Part shown: piece by piece, positions 1-11,229 of the stretch
How positions within the stretch are numbered: the stretch's first letter is position 1
Layout: each line of letters opens with the position of its first letter
Assembly: GCA_022828595.1 (NCBI GenBank)
Contig: JAKGHH010000001.1
Coordinates: 116,696,999 to 116,760,998 of the forward strand
Direction of reading: 5' to 3'
DNA from: Nelumbo lutea
Lineage: Eukaryota; Streptophyta; Magnoliopsida; Proteales; Nelumbonaceae
DNA length: 64,000 nucleotides
The notes under the pieces: model-generated
Told to the model about the DNA's origin: nothing
Seen by the model: the letters and a program-made list of their open reading frames with translations, nothing else
The model's database searches: none
Made by a program: the position numbers and the translations under genes

Positions 1-866
1 TCTCACCAGCCTGTGGCCATTCACACAATGGGGCATCGATCTACTCGGGCCATTCCTGCCAGCAACGGGTGGGAGGAAGTTCTTAGTAGTAGTAGTTGAT
101 TACTTCACCAAGTGGGTAGAGGTTGAACCCCTTGTAACGATTACAACCCGGAACGTCCAAAACTTCTTTTGGAAGAACATCGTGTGCCGCTTCGGGTTAC
201 CTCGGGTACTGATTTCTGACAATGGCAAGCAGTTCGAAGACATCAAATTTCAAGACTGGTGCCAAGACATGGGGATCTGACAGAACTTTACTTCAATCGC
301 ACACCCTCAAGTAAATAGTTACAGAAGTCACAAACAGAACCATCCTCCGCGGACTGAAGGCACAGTTAGACTAAGCTAAAGGGTTGTGGGTAGATGAGCT
401 ACCAAGTGTCCTATGGGCCTACCGGACCATGGAGAAGACCGCCACAGGGGAAACCCCCTTCAACCTCACCTACGGCACCGAAGCAGTTATCCCCGTAGAG
501 ACTGAAGTACCTACGCTGCAACTAGAAGCATACAGTGATCAGACAAATGAAGATGAGCTACGTACCAACCTCGATTTACTCGATGAAGTAAGGGACCTCA
601 CATACATAAGGACTGCAACCTACCAGCGGAGAGTAACTCGGTACTCTAATGCTAGGGTCAAGAAGCGGAACCTTCGCGTTGGCGACCTAGTCCTTCGCAA
701 AGTTATGGTACCTGAGCCCGGTGCTGGCAAGCTCGGATCCAATTGGGAAGGACCTTACCGAGTGAAACGAGTGCTCGGAGAAGGAACATACGAGCTCGAG
801 ACCCTCGAAGGGAAACAAGTAGCTCAGGCATGGAATATTATCAACTTAAGACAATACTATCTGTAA
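1..866 (+). pseudogene. Integrase (C-terminal pol), element A, broken
   Basis: Inserts retroelement cDNA into host DNA. The core starts near position 30 (GIDLLGPF, then VVVDYFTKWVEVEP). The second catalytic Asp lies in ISDNGKQF near 215-240. A stop follows at about 278 (GI*QNF) and a frameshift near 312-375 separates it from the Glu-containing TEVTNRT segment. The downstream stretch 384-866 is open for 160 codons: WVDELPSVLWAYRT, the TPFNLTYGTEAVIP motif, then the C-terminal GPYRVKRVLGEGTYELETLEG motif and NLRQYYL before a TAA at 864. The 3' end is intact and the catalytic core is not. The fit to Tat integrases is strong. Confidence 0.88.
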
Positions 867-1445
867 CAACTAAGTAGGCCATGAGTCACTCCCCGAGCCT
901 AAGGGCCAAAATACCGAGCTAATATGAACTCGGCGCAACAAGACCCAGTCGTCTCCATGACTTGGGCAAACTTCAAGGGTAGACTACAAGTTGCCCCCTC
1001 GGCATCAAGAAGGACTTAGCCAGTTCGACGATGGGGGTAAAGTATGAAAAACGTAAGCAACTCGGGTTTAAACACTGACAAGCATAGCCCGTTCCTGTAC
1101 GGTGATCGAACTAAAGAATAATCGACAAGTATATGGTTTGGGAACGCATGGTAATCACTTTGTTGTGTACCATAGAGATGCCTTGAATGATTTAAGGGAC
1201 TGTTCGAAATAACGGTTGAGACTGTCTTAGCAAAGATAAAGAGCGCACACCATACTTAGAAGGAAAAGAAGAACATTCATTACCATTTCAAAAAAAAATG
1301 ATAGAGAAAAATGACAAGGCAGTAACCGAGCTAAGCAGCTCGGGAAAGTCTAACAATCACAAGGCGTAACCACCCAACCAAAGATCTTTGAAAGATCGGG
1401 TTTATGGCACCTAGGAGCCACCAGAAGTCTAGGAGAAACACCGCC
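867..1445 (+). other. Non-coding spacer of element A between pol and antisense ORF
   Basis: No gene is seen. The segment begins with a motif (gagtcactcc ... agcctaagggcc, about 884-908) that recurs at the same place in element B (33243-33270) and, repeated, in element C (63590-63890). This indicates a shared Tat 3' non-coding module. Confidence 0.6.
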
Positions 1446-2493
1446 TCAGGGATCCACCTCCTCATCCTCATCCTCCGGGGAGTCAGGCTCCTCTTCCTCC
1501 GCTTGATCCGCCGTCTCGGGAGACAAGCCCTTCATAGTGATGCTGTCGAGGTTGAGCCCGGAGAACTTCTTCCAAACCAACCAATGGAAGAGCTTAAACC
1601 CAGAGCGGTACAAACTCGAGCCATATTCCACCTGGAGGTCGTGGTATTCCTGTGAGTCTTTGAAATCCCAGACTGCCTTCTCTCGTTTGGGTGCCAAAAA
1701 CGAGAGAAGCTCCTGAGAAAGCCGGTAAGAACGAGATATATGTATGCATATGAACACAATGTCGTGACAAAATCCGCGTGACCTAAAAGGACAACCTACC
1801 CGGGCTCAGGCCGGCCTGCGCGAGCTTCTCCTCGGCCAAGTAGTCCGAGCAGAGGAAGCTTACCGATGTCCAGGACAACATCATTTTCTGAGTTTTGGGG
1901 TCCAGCTCGGCCCCGGAGTTCTGGATAGCACCCCTCCAAGAAGTAGGGAAGGGCCACCCTTCGGGCTTGTGAACCAAAAAATAATCCCGCTTCAAGGCAG
2001 GGATTTTCTTCGAGAGCTCGTGCAATAGCTTGTAGCCACGGCGGGGAGAGAAGTAGTAGAGACGCTTCTCCGGCGGGGCCCCGAGAGTGGCATTCTTTAT
2101 ACAGATGATAGCAGAGAAGATGCCTAGACTCAAGGGAAGACAGTATTCCCAACACAAGGATATAGTCCCAACCAAGTTCCTGATGGCATTGGGATGGAGT
2201 TGGTCAATAGTGACATTGAAGTGGTTTAGCACCTCCACTATCAAGGGGTGCAGGGGGAGACGCAGGCCAGCCTTGAGCTGCTCTTGGTAAATGACTATAT
2301 CGCTAGGGCCATGCTCCCAAGGAAAATTAATAGTGGGGATGCAGTAGAGAAGGTCCCTAGGGAGGTGGAAATAGCTAATTAGAGACCTAAGTCCCCCCTC
2401 TGTCATGGAGGAAGGGCTGAAAGTATCGGGCTCCCTTCCCCGCGAAGTAGAAGCTCCTTCGCTGGAGACCTCCCTAGCCCCCAGAACCTGCTC
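1446..2493 (-). CDS. Antisense ORF of Tat element A (Transposase_28-like, PF04195 type), probably spliced
   Basis: Read on the minus strand, opposite to gag-pol. The frame is open from 2493 to 1783 and contains SMTEGGLRSLISYFHLP, LPLHPLIVEVLNHFNVTIDQ, LHPNAIRNLVGTISL and GWPFPTSWRGA. These fit the plant 'putative gypsy type transposon' domain. A donor-like GTAGGT lies near 1800 and an acceptor (TTTCTCAG) near 1717. The second exon (about 1716-1446) gives WDFKDSQEYHDLQVEYGSS and a very acidic tail ending EDEDEEVDP. The same C-terminal block occurs in the antisense ORF of element B, so the exon pairing is supported by homology. The function of such proteins is unknown. Compared with B, a middle coiled-coil part is missing. 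Confidence 0.72.
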
Positions 2494-3049
2494 TCAAGCT
2501 CCCCTCGAGCTCAAGGGAGCATCATCATCCTGGTCACCGCCCTAGTAACGGACATGGTGCGAGCATCCCGACATGACCGACAATAAGTAAGACTCACCGA
2601 AAGAGGACGGGATGAAATAAGTTGAGGAACTCGAGTAGACTTGACAGGTGCGCAACCTCAGAATCCGAAGGCAGCAAGATGGCATGAGGGGAAACGAGGC
2701 CCAGAGGGCCCTCCTATTTATAGCCCCCACATTTCTGAATTGATGACCCAAATCAAAGCAAATCCAACAGCTCGTAGGTGCACTGACCACACGCCTTCTA
2801 AAAACTGAAGGTGATTGGCGGCACCTCTTCCACGATTAAGGCAATGACGGCAGCACGACGCTCGAAATTAGGAGTTCAACACGTTTTGGGAATTGGAAAA
2901 GTCAGAAAAGTCAGGAAATCTCTTGATTCCCGCGGGTGCCTTTAATGTGAGTAGTCAATCAAGTTTGAATTTCGGTCAAATCAGTCCGTCACGCTTCGTG
3001 AACTCCTCGCGCTAAGGCAATGCTCTCAGCTCAAGGAGTGGGGGGCAAT
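2494..3049 (+). other. Upstream region of antisense ORF and polypurine tract of element A
   Basis: No ORF is convincing here. It would serve as promoter and leader of the antisense ORF. It ends in the polypurine tract ggagtggggggcaat (3035-3049), which abuts the LTR start TGATGG at 3050; elements B and C have the same arrangement. Confidence 0.6.
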
Positions 3050-3918
3050 TGATGGAGAACGATTTGACCCAGCCTATGGAACAGTGACACGTAGACACTG
3101 ACTCAGCACAAACAACAACTCAGCATTCTAGCCTAGTGCAATCGGGTGATGGGCCCATAAAGCAGCTCGTTACATCGTAGCCCATAAAAGGAGGAGCTCA
3201 CCACAATGCGAGCTCCAGGTTACTTGAGCTACCTTTGAAGGGATACTCTGAGGCAACTTTAGCTCGCGAACTAAGGGAACTAGCTCGCCCAAGCTCCGAA
3301 GCAGACAAGTCACCCCAAGGACCAATTCTATTAAAGGTAATCCTAAAGTATTCCGAGCTCGCTACAAAATAACTCGGGAATGGGCCACATGGGCACTCCT
3401 CAGGAAGCTTCTCTCAGATAGGAACACACCGATTCGCCTATAGATACCCCGAGGTAAAGACACCTCGGGCCAGACAGCTTGGCTTAGCCTGCCACAGGCA
3501 ATTCGGCGTGTCACAGGAAGATCTCCTGCCGGACCACCATACCTGACAAATCTGGAGACAGCAGCCATATCCCTTGTCAAACAGCGTCATGTCTGGCACC
3601 TTCAGAGGGTGCCTTACACTTGACAGGCACGTACCCTGCGGCGACGGCCCCACGTGTGCCACCTTAGTCCTGCCAGTAACGACTGCGGCAGGCTGACAGT
3701 GGCGGTTATACCCGCCCTATCAGAGGCCAGTGGGCCTGATACAACGGATTTCTGTTATAAGGAGCTAATATCAAATGACAGAGGTATCATCTTCTACTCT
3801 CGCACTATCTGCACTCTTAGCATTCGTCTTCTCCTTGCTTCTCCTACAGAATACTAACTTAAGCATCGGAGTGTTCCCGCCGAGCAAGCCCCCGGGGATT
3901 CTTCTTCTTCTCCATCTC
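3050..3918 (+). repeat. 3' LTR of element A (3' end truncated)
   Basis: Starts TGATGGAGAACG immediately after the polypurine tract. It contains actaacttaagcatcggag (about 3857-3875), a block shared with the LTRs of element B (27160-27180 and 36998-37018). The expected LTR terminus is not reached: at about 3919 the sequence switches to an inverted fragment of another LTR family. Reading frames inside (for example 3362-3662 minus and 3654-4188 plus) are fortuitous. Confidence 0.75.
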
Positions 3919-3971
3919 AGGTACCTTGCCATGTGTCACAATATCATTAGAGGGACAATCCGCCCTCATCA
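3919..3971 (-). repeat. Inverted 5' terminus of an element C-type LTR
   Basis: On the minus strand this reads TGATGAGGGCGGATTG ... GATATTGTGACACATGG, nearly the same as the first about 50 bases of the LTR at 63494 (minus) and of the solo LTR at 48289 (plus). It joins element A's LTR on one side and the gag leader of element D on the other, a chimeric junction. Confidence 0.7.
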
Positions 3972-3999
3972 AGAACCACTTTGCAACTTCTCTTCCAAC

Positions 4000-5190
4000 A
4001 GTTGGCCGGGAACGAACGATCCCCTTTTACCCCAGCCACTCCTCTTGCATCCAACCCCACCAATCACTAGTCCGCTAACCAGAACCCTACCGTACCCAAG
4101 CAGCCTTCCAAAACTAACCCTACGCCTACACACACCAACCAACCCACCATTGAACAGCTTCGGGTCACCCCTCAAACCAACCCAATGACAAAGGCAACAC
4201 TCATCTGCGATGAACTAAAGGAATACATTCAAGGGTTGATGGTGGAAAATCAAAAGAGAGCCTAAGCCTCCCTCGTCTTATAGAAACCTTGATGGTAGAA
4301 AATCATAATAGAGCCTAAGCCTCCCTCGTCTTACAGAAACCTTACTCTGATCCTTTACAAACCTTACCTCATTGGTTACCTCCCTCCTTAATAATGGCCC
4401 CAATATGACGGACAAAAGGGAAGCCCGCAAAAGTATGTAAACAAGTTCGAAGATGTTTTGAGGTCTTTTGCTCTCAACGGAGACCTGAAAGTCAGAGAGT
4501 TCTCTAAATCTTTGACTGAACCAGCCTACACCTAGTTTTTCAATTTGACTATGAGCAACAATGACTCGTAGCTAGAGCTAGTGAAGAGGTTCCTGTCCAA
4601 GTGGTTTACCTTGGAGTAAAGACCAACAATGGTGGACTCGCACAATACAGAGCAACACAAAGGGGAAGACCTTTTAGCATATGTGATGAGGTTTCAAAAG
4701 TTGACCCACTCGGTCTTCAACGAATATGTCACCAAGAAAAGCTTCATCAAGCAATGTGTGCATGGTATGTAGCTCGCCTACAGGATAGGCAAAGAGAATG
4801 TGGAGGCTGAAACCTTCAGCCAACTATGGAAGTGCACGGAGACGATGACACACACTGTCAAAAGCACCACATCCCAGTCTACATCCACCACAGGTCAGTA
4901 TGGGACGAATGAAGCCTATGCCGTTGACAGAAATCCTCGCAACACCAAAGGGCTTAGGTAGGGGCCCTACTATCGTGACAACAACTAAGGCAGAAGAAAT
5001 GGTGCACGAGTCCCTCCTCCTTTTGCCTGCACCAAGGAGGAAGTGATCATGATCATGAACAAACCTGTAGAGGACCGCGTCATCAATTTACTGCCACCAC
5101 CTGCGAGGATCAACCCAGAGAAGGAGAGGCACGGAGAAAGGAGGTGTAATTTTCACCAGTCGCAACACCATGACCTGATGGGCTGTTTTT
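4000..5190 (+). pseudogene. gag of element D, broken
   Basis: Structural capsid-like polyprotein. Fragments are in consistent order: a Pro/Thr-rich N-terminus, TKATLICDELKEYIQGLMVE (about 4189-4250), then the retrotransposon-gag core KYVNKFEDVLRSFALNGDLK, VREFSKSLTEPAYT*F and LELVKRFLSKWF (4430-4610). The 4601-4810 stretch continues it after a frame change (MRFQKLTHSVFNEYVTKK), followed by a lower-similarity tail to about 5190. Stops replace Trp twice. There is no zinc knuckle, which is normal for this group. Confidence 0.75.
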
Positions 5191-5439
5191 CACTATGACA
5201 ACTGTTCGTATAGAAGGTGAAGCTAGACAATTTTGTCAAGAGGAAGCTAGCTCAGGCAGACATGAATCCCCTCCTCACATACACCCAGGGAGGGAGTATC
5301 AATATAGTCTAAGCGGCGGGCCAAGACAACCCAAATATGCTTATACAGAGATTCAAACAGAGTCTGGAGTTATGGCAGTTCTTCAGTAAGCAAGAGGCCA
5401 GTGCCTCGATAAGAAGGCTCACCATCAAGGTGCTAGCGG

Positions 5440-5875
5440 GGACATTCAGAAGACAATTGGAGCCCCACCTGTCTAATAGGTTGAGTGTGGTGTTCACCCA
5501 AGATGACATGCAGGCCATTGACCCCTACCATAACAGGCCCTTGTACATCATGAGAAAGATAGGGGTTATGAGATGAGGTGATCAATGGTAGATCCTAGTA
5601 GTTCTGTGAACCTGATATCTATCCACAACTTGAAGCTAATGAACATCCATAAAGAGACAGTCAAGGGTTTACCTATGGAAGTGACAAACTTTAATAGTAA
5701 TACATCTGCCATGGAAGGATCCATTGAGTTACCAATCGTGATAGAGCCATTCACTATCAACCAAGAATTCCAGGTGATTTCAGGGAGAACAATATAAAAC
5801 GCCTTATTAGGGTGCCCATTGATATATGGGTTGGCCCTAGTCCCATCAACGTACCACCAATGCATTAAGCCAAAA
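5440..5875 (+). pseudogene. Aspartic protease region of element D, broken
   Basis: Reads VVFTQDDMQAIDPYHNRPLYI, then after a stop and frame change MVDPSSSVNLISIHNLKLMN (from 5587), then LPIVIEPFTINQEFQVI and GCPLIYGLALVPSTYHQCI. This is the retropepsin fold of Tat/Ogre-like elements. The active-site triplet, usually D-[ST]-G, reads D-P-S here, as in a relic or a divergent subfamily. Confidence 0.68.
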
Positions 5876-5879
5876 CACA

Positions 5880-6610
5880 GGGTGTGAGTGAGGTGTTTAG
5901 GCTACATACGAGGGTCTCCTTAAAGGATAAAGGAAAGTCGAATGCACGAGGTAGACTAAAGAGCAAATGAGGTGATAGAATTGTGATCTCATTATGAGTT
6001 TAACCCCTATTTATAGGGAGAGATCTTGAGGTCCCGGAAGGAAGGAGCCAAAAGCATTTGGTTTCTATTAGGAAAGAGAATCTTGGATTCGGTGTCAGTC
6101 GTCATAGAACACTACTAGGGTTTCGCCATGTGTTTTTTGAGATATCTCAAGGATGAGCTTTCCTTTCATCTGAGGATTCTCATAATACACGTGTGCTACT
6201 TCCTTTTGTAACCCTTTTTAAACCGATGCGGTGCGTGTAACGTCATTATTTAGCTTACGTCTCCTCATTAGGCCCACGGGGCATCCTGTTACACGTGTTA
6301 TTTAACAATACATGTGCTTCTATCATTTGTTTCTGATCTATGATGAATCAGCACTCGCCGCAGTTTTGTGATGGCTTTCAACTCATTGCAAGTCCTCGCA
6401 GGTCCAAAGCTCATCATGGTTTTGTGATGGCTTTGAACTCATCGCAAGTCCATGTGGGTCCAAAGCACATAGCAACCTGTTTCGGGTGTGAGTTCATCGC
6501 ACATGTGTGATGAGTTATGAACTCATCCCAGATGTGTGATGAGTCATGGACTCATCGTAGGAATTTGCATAGTACTAGTTTGACACCTCCTATGTCATGA
6601 TGGTCTAAGT
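5880..6610. other. Interruption in element D; possible minus-strand LTR fragment, with short repeats
   Basis: Protease coding stops and pol coding resumes near 6615. The segment holds a TATA-like CTATAAATAGGGG on the minus strand (about 6006-6018) and degenerate repeats around 6363-6560 built on 'gtgatg(a)g ... gaactcatcgcaagtcc ... ggtccaaagc'. It could be a solo LTR in reverse orientation, but no matching LTR ends or target duplication were found. Confidence 0.35.
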
Positions 6611-6614
6611 GACC

Positions 6615-6917
6615 ACTATGTACCTATACAGAGGACATGTGGTGAGGATCCCGACGACTCGCATCCCTTTTGATAAAACAAAGGCTCATCTACAGGATGC
6701 GATCTACTATATTGAGTTGGAGGATGAAGCTGAAACGAGAGTGGCCAAGATAGAAGGTGTGTAGTTATTGAACCCTGCGAACGGACCACTTGCCGCATCA
6801 AAGAGGAAGAAGAGAATGAGGTGCATACGAGTTACCGGCAATGACAGAAAGAGTTACTACACCACCATAGAGGAGTACGAGGACGATGGTGCACCAACCA
6901 CTAAGAAAGTGATCCCT
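6615..6917 (+). pseudogene. pol linker of element D between protease and RT
   Basis: One frame reads YRGHVVRIPTTRIPFDKTKA, HLQDAIYYIELEDEAETRVA, a stop, then RCIRVTGNDRKSYYTTIEEY. It ends just before the hAT terminal repeat. It continues the strand and direction of the gag and protease parts, so it belongs to element D. No catalytic motif is present. Confidence 0.5.
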
Positions 6918-7671
6918 AAGTAGAGGTGTAAAGTGGGCCAATGCCAGGCCGGCATGGTACGACCCATGGGCAGGCCATGCCGTGCTGGCCCGCGAGCCGT
7001 CACAGGCCGTGCCACCCTCCCTGGTGGAAAATTTGGGGGTCGGCCCGACACGGCCCATGGCCTAGGCCCAAGTGGGCCCGTGCCGTATTGTACCATATTG
7101 TGGGCCTGGGACAGGCCAGGCTGCAGGCCGTGCCGTGGGCTTGGGCCATAGGCCTGGGCCGAACTGGGTTGCACTGTTTTTTTTTATTATTTTGTTTTGA
7201 AAATTTTGATTTCTTTTCTTAGTAAAATTGTAAAACTAAAATACTTAACTTTCCTTTGAAATTTGGGAACTGGGAACTATTTAAAAAATTAAGAAACGAG
7301 AAATCTAAGTTATCTAACACATAAATGAAAAAAAATGCTTAACCAAATTGAAATAAGAATGATGGAATAACATATTGAAAGAAAATTAGGAATTTTATTT
7401 CATTTAAATTTGAATGGTACAAATTACAAATACAATGATTGGATCATTGGATACTTGTATGAATGAAATATGAAAATGGAATAAATTAATGAAATATAAA
7501 AAATACAATATGGTTACAAATTGAAAATACAAAATTACATTGTTAAAAAATTTTAAAAATATATCAAATAAATTAAATAAAATTAAAAAATTTTACTATA
7601 ATTTTAAAAAATAAAGAATTCTATACAAGTAGTCAAATTCATGAATTATCACTCATGACTTTCATCATCTG

Positions 7672-8700
7672 CTTTGGGTGAAATATCCGATATAGTATCA
7701 TGCCCTCCTTTGTCTTGTAATCTATCTTCTATATCTAGCCAATCCTTGAAGCATAGGCACATCTTTGTGCTTTCATCGTTCATGCAGCTTCTTTTGTCAT
7801 TGAGCACCCTGGTGCCTGCCCTAAATCAAGACTCTGATTGAATTGTAGACACTAGAGAGGTTAGTAGATCACGTTCCATGGCGGCGAGAACTGGATAATT
7901 TTTCGAATATTCACTCCACCAAGCTAAAATATCAAAATTATTTGATCCTTCACCTAAATTACAAAAAAATTGCTTGTAAATAAAAATTAAGTTCAATAAA
8001 TGAACTTGTTGTAGAGCTAGCAGATTTTTGCCTTCTATTTATTAAATAAAAATGTTTTTCTCTTCTACTACTAGGCTTAAGGTCAGAAGTAGAAGAAGAT
8101 GATGTACAAGTTGTAGGAATATTTCCTACAACTTCAAACTCATACAAACCGTACATTTCAAATAATAAATTATTAATTTCTTCTTTTTTATTTCCTATAT
8201 CAATATTCATATTTTCATAATATGATTCAAGTAAAATATCTAAACCATCTTTCCTAATCCTAGGGTCTAATATTGTAGCTAAACAATAAAGGGGTGAAAT
8301 GTTCTCTCAATATTTTTTAAATTTATTTTCCATTATTTCAACAATACATTGAAATTGTGGATTATTTCTATATTTTACAAAACAATCACTAATTACCATT
8401 AATTGATAAGGTAAATTACAACTAGTTGGATAATAAATTCCAGATAATTCATTAGTTGCATCATAAAAATGTTTTAAAAAATCTCTTATATAGACTACCA
8501 TTTCCCAATCTTCCTCAAATATCATATCTTTAGGCATTTTTGAATTATAAAAATTAGAAAGAATTTGTTTAAGAGATATACAACTTTCTAACATAGCATA
8601 CGTAAAATTCCACCTATGCTTTACATCTAATATAAAATGCTTATATTTTAAACCACAATTCCAACATAAATATTTAAATTCTTGTTTTCATGCCCCTGAA

Positions 8701-8735
<35 letters not shown>

Positions 8736-9570
8736 CAATTTCTAATTTTTGAAATGAGTAGAAATAATATTCAAGGCATCTTGAATACATAAATTTAAAA
8801 TGTAACATGCACATATAATATGAAATAATTTACCATTTAACATTGGTCTTAATTGTTATTTTAAAATATTTATTACAGAATCATTATTGCTGAAATTATC
8901 AAAACTAATAGAAAATAATGTATTTTCTATTCCATAAGCATGCACCGTATTTAAAATACTTGTGGGCCACTATGTGGCCATTCAAGCCTAGTAAAACTTA
9001 AAATTCTTTTATTCAAAATACAATTTTCATCAATGAAATGGTTGTTAACACAAATATAACTAAATTAAATTTGGATGTCCAAACATCCAAACTAATTGCA
9101 ACTTTAGAATTAAGATTTTCTAACAAAGAAATTAAATTTTGTTTATATGAATAAAAAATTTTTAAAGCACTAGTTCTTATAGTATTCTTAGAAACTTTTT
9201 TATATTGTGGGTTTACAAAATTATGCAACCATTTTTCTATCTTTGGATCTTCAGCTAATATAAATGGTTGTTCTACATGTACAATATACTTAACAAGTTC
9301 TTATCTCATTTTTTCTTGTGAATATTTAAAAGTACCAAAACTACTCCCCCTCCCAATCCGTGTTTGGGTTGTTTCTCTCCCTTCATCTTCTTCTTTCTCA
9401 TGTGTGAGAAGATATCTACTCAAATGAGCCATACCACCCTTGCTACAATAACTAAAGTCCTACCTACATTTTTGGAAAATGACCCATTTCCCCTTCCCCT
9501 CAATATCCTCTACTTTGAAAATTTTCCAAATTGGGCTACTCAATTTAGTGGTAAGACTATCATGATGTGA
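7672..9570 (-). pseudogene. hAT transposase (BED finger, RNase-H-like core, C-terminal dimerisation), broken
   Basis: Would cut and re-insert the hAT element. Read on the minus strand: a BED-finger-like start at about 9560-9400 (SPIWKIFKVEDIEGKGKW, then HLSRYLLTH; one metal-binding Cys appears lost). Next comes the core, with VSKNTIRTSALKIFYSYKQN and VAISLDVWTSKFN near 9190-9060, SNNDSVINILK and ICACYILNLCIQDAL near 8890-8770, and DFLKHFYDATNELSG and NLPYQLMVISDCFVKYR near 8500-8370. The hAT C-terminal dimerisation motif follows at about 7945-7672 (FDILAWWSEYSKNYPVLAAM, STIQSES, CFKDWLDIED). Several frameshifts and stops, and a (TA)n tract at 8703-8733, break the frame. No intact transposase remains. 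Confidence 0.85.
8703..8733. repeat. (TA)n microsatellite
   Basis: About 15 TA units inside the hAT transposase region. Confidence 0.95.
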
Positions 9571-9887
9571 TTGAATATCATCTATGGTGAATACGTTGGG
9601 GAATTGGTTTCAGAAGAGTCGACAATTTTTTTAATTCTAAAAAGATAAAAATTAATCTAATTTGACTTACCCAGATTATCGGTTCAAAATCCCAACTTGA
9701 TTTCAACGGTTGAAGCCTTTCAACGTCCAAGCCTCCCAAATTGAGATACTTGAGCTGGTTGAGCAAGCCTTCTTCTTGTTGAAAGTTGAAACTTCAATAA
9801 ATTTGAGACTTGAGAATTGGAGAATGCAGAATCAGATAATCAGCTAACCAGAATTACTTAGATTGTAGAGAATTGAAAATGTATGAG

Positions 9888-9890
<3 letters not shown>

Positions 9891-9934
<44 letters not shown>
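9891..9934. repeat. (GA)n microsatellite
   Basis: About 22 GA units in the non-coding 5' part of the hAT element (relative to its transposase). From here to 10479 there is no coding signal, only a poly-C run (10218-10230) and the GC-rich subterminal zone. Confidence 0.95.
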
Positions 9935-9938
<4 letters not shown>

Positions 9939-10479
9939 ATTAAGAGAATTGTTGACTTGGTATGATGAGAATGGTGGAGGATAGGGCTATTTATAGGAAT
10001 TGAACATAATTCAATTACCCAAAATACCCAAAAACTAGTTGTTATTTAGTTGTTAGGAGGGGTATTTTGGTCATTGTAAAGTTATTTATAACTTTACCCA
10101 AAAATCCCCCCTAAACTAGTTGTTAGATAGATGTTGGGGGGCATTTATGTCATTTTTTCAACTCTCCAAAAGCAAAATACACAAATACCCCCTAATATGG
10201 TTGTTTATAGCTGTTTACCCCCCCCCCCCAAAAGGGGGCCCAATGGCTATATTCCAGGCGGGTCACACTTGACTCGCTATAGGCCCCGCAGGCCATGCCA
10301 TGCTGGCCCGTGACAAGCTGTGCCATGTCATATCGACCTGTGGGCCTCGACCCCTAACCCAACACGACATGGACCTACCTGCTGAGCCTGGCACGGCCCG
10401 TGGGCCTTCGTGCTGTGTCGAGCTAGGCTAGTTCAAAATCGTGTCAGGTCATGCCAAGCCACCCCGATTTACACCTCTA

Positions 10480-11229
10480 TCCCCGAAGTATGACTTTACA
10501 ATTAATGTTTGTTACATATCATCAAATGATCACTATAGACTATACCGCCATCGCTAAAGTTGAAATAACCACTATGCTTGCTATTTTCCATATGTACATC
10601 ATCAAATACTTGCTTTAGTTTATAATGCCATAATCGAGTTCAAATCAACCACTATACATGCATCTTTTGTTGAAATAAAAAAATGCCATACACTCATCGC
10701 TTGAACCAAAATGTCACTGTGCATATATAATGCTTATATATCTCCATCGTTGTACGTATGCATCTTGAATGAGAATGATTACTGCATTTTCCAAAATGTC
10801 ACATTTCAAGTAATGTTTCAACTAGAACTACTTTGTTGCACCATCTTCACAAATAGACATCGCGATGATCTCATCGCGGAAGGATAATGAACAATCCAAA
10901 CAAAATCCCCTAGAATCAAAGGTATGACATACCAAGTAAATACATACAATTAATAACAAAACCAATGATACTAAAATCTACCCGAAATAATAGGGACAGA
11001 AAAAAGAAACCATAAAGTACTACAATGAGGTCCACTTGCCTCTCAATCATATGCAAGATTCCATAGATGCCGTGAAAGAGCTACTAGAAGAAATAAACAT
11101 GGTCGTAGAAGGAACAGAAAAAAAGGCCATTATACATCTCAGCCAAGCTAGGATCTGAGGAGAAACAAAAATTACTTGACCTACTGAAAGGTAAAGAAAC
11201 CTTTCCTCATCCCAAACATTAGGCTTTTG
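10480..11229 (+). other. Element D between hAT insertion and RT, largely non-coding
   Basis: 10480-10990 shows no clear coding signal. From about 10990 a frame reads KYYNEVHLPLNHMQDSIDAV, KELLEEINMVVEGTEKKAII, which looks like the short segment that precedes RT in Tat pol. Confidence 0.45.

Larger units (their letters stand above)
1..3918 (+). mobile_element. Ty3/gypsy Tat-lineage LTR retrotransposon A, 3' part (5' part outside window)
   Basis: The window opens inside the integrase of a plant Ty3/gypsy element. The order on the plus strand is integrase to 866, a non-coding spacer, an antisense ORF (1446-2493, minus strand), a polypurine tract (3035-3049) and a 3' LTR from 3050. An antisense ORF between pol and the 3' LTR is known from the Tat lineage, and the integrase reads very much like that of element B (26590-37141). 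The LTR is interrupted at about 3918 by foreign sequence, so no target duplication can be checked. The element carries stops and frameshifts and is a relic. Confidence 0.85.
6921..10479 (-). mobile_element. hAT-superfamily DNA transposon (decayed autonomous copy) nested in element D
   Basis: Terminal inverted repeats are TAGAGGTGTAAA (6921-6932) and TTTACACCTCTA (10468-10479). The flanks are TCCCTAAG (6913-6920) and TCCCCGAAG (10480-10488), consistent with an 8-bp target duplication that has since mutated. Both subterminal zones (6940-7160 and 10240-10450) are GC-rich with repeated GGCCCGTGCC-like words, usual for hAT elements. The interior is AT-rich and encodes a broken hAT transposase on the minus strand (7672-9570). 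It lies in the pol region of element D, so it is younger than D. Confidence 0.85.

Noticed and set aside
1404..1655. 83-codon plus-strand frame
   Set aside because: Complement of the acidic C-terminus of the antisense ORF.
3775..4188. 137-codon plus-strand frame
   Set aside because: Spans the LTR A / inverted fragment / gag D junction, so it is not one gene.
6933..7222. Plus and minus frames of 72-105 codons
   Set aside because: Produced by the GC-rich repeated words of the hAT subterminal region.
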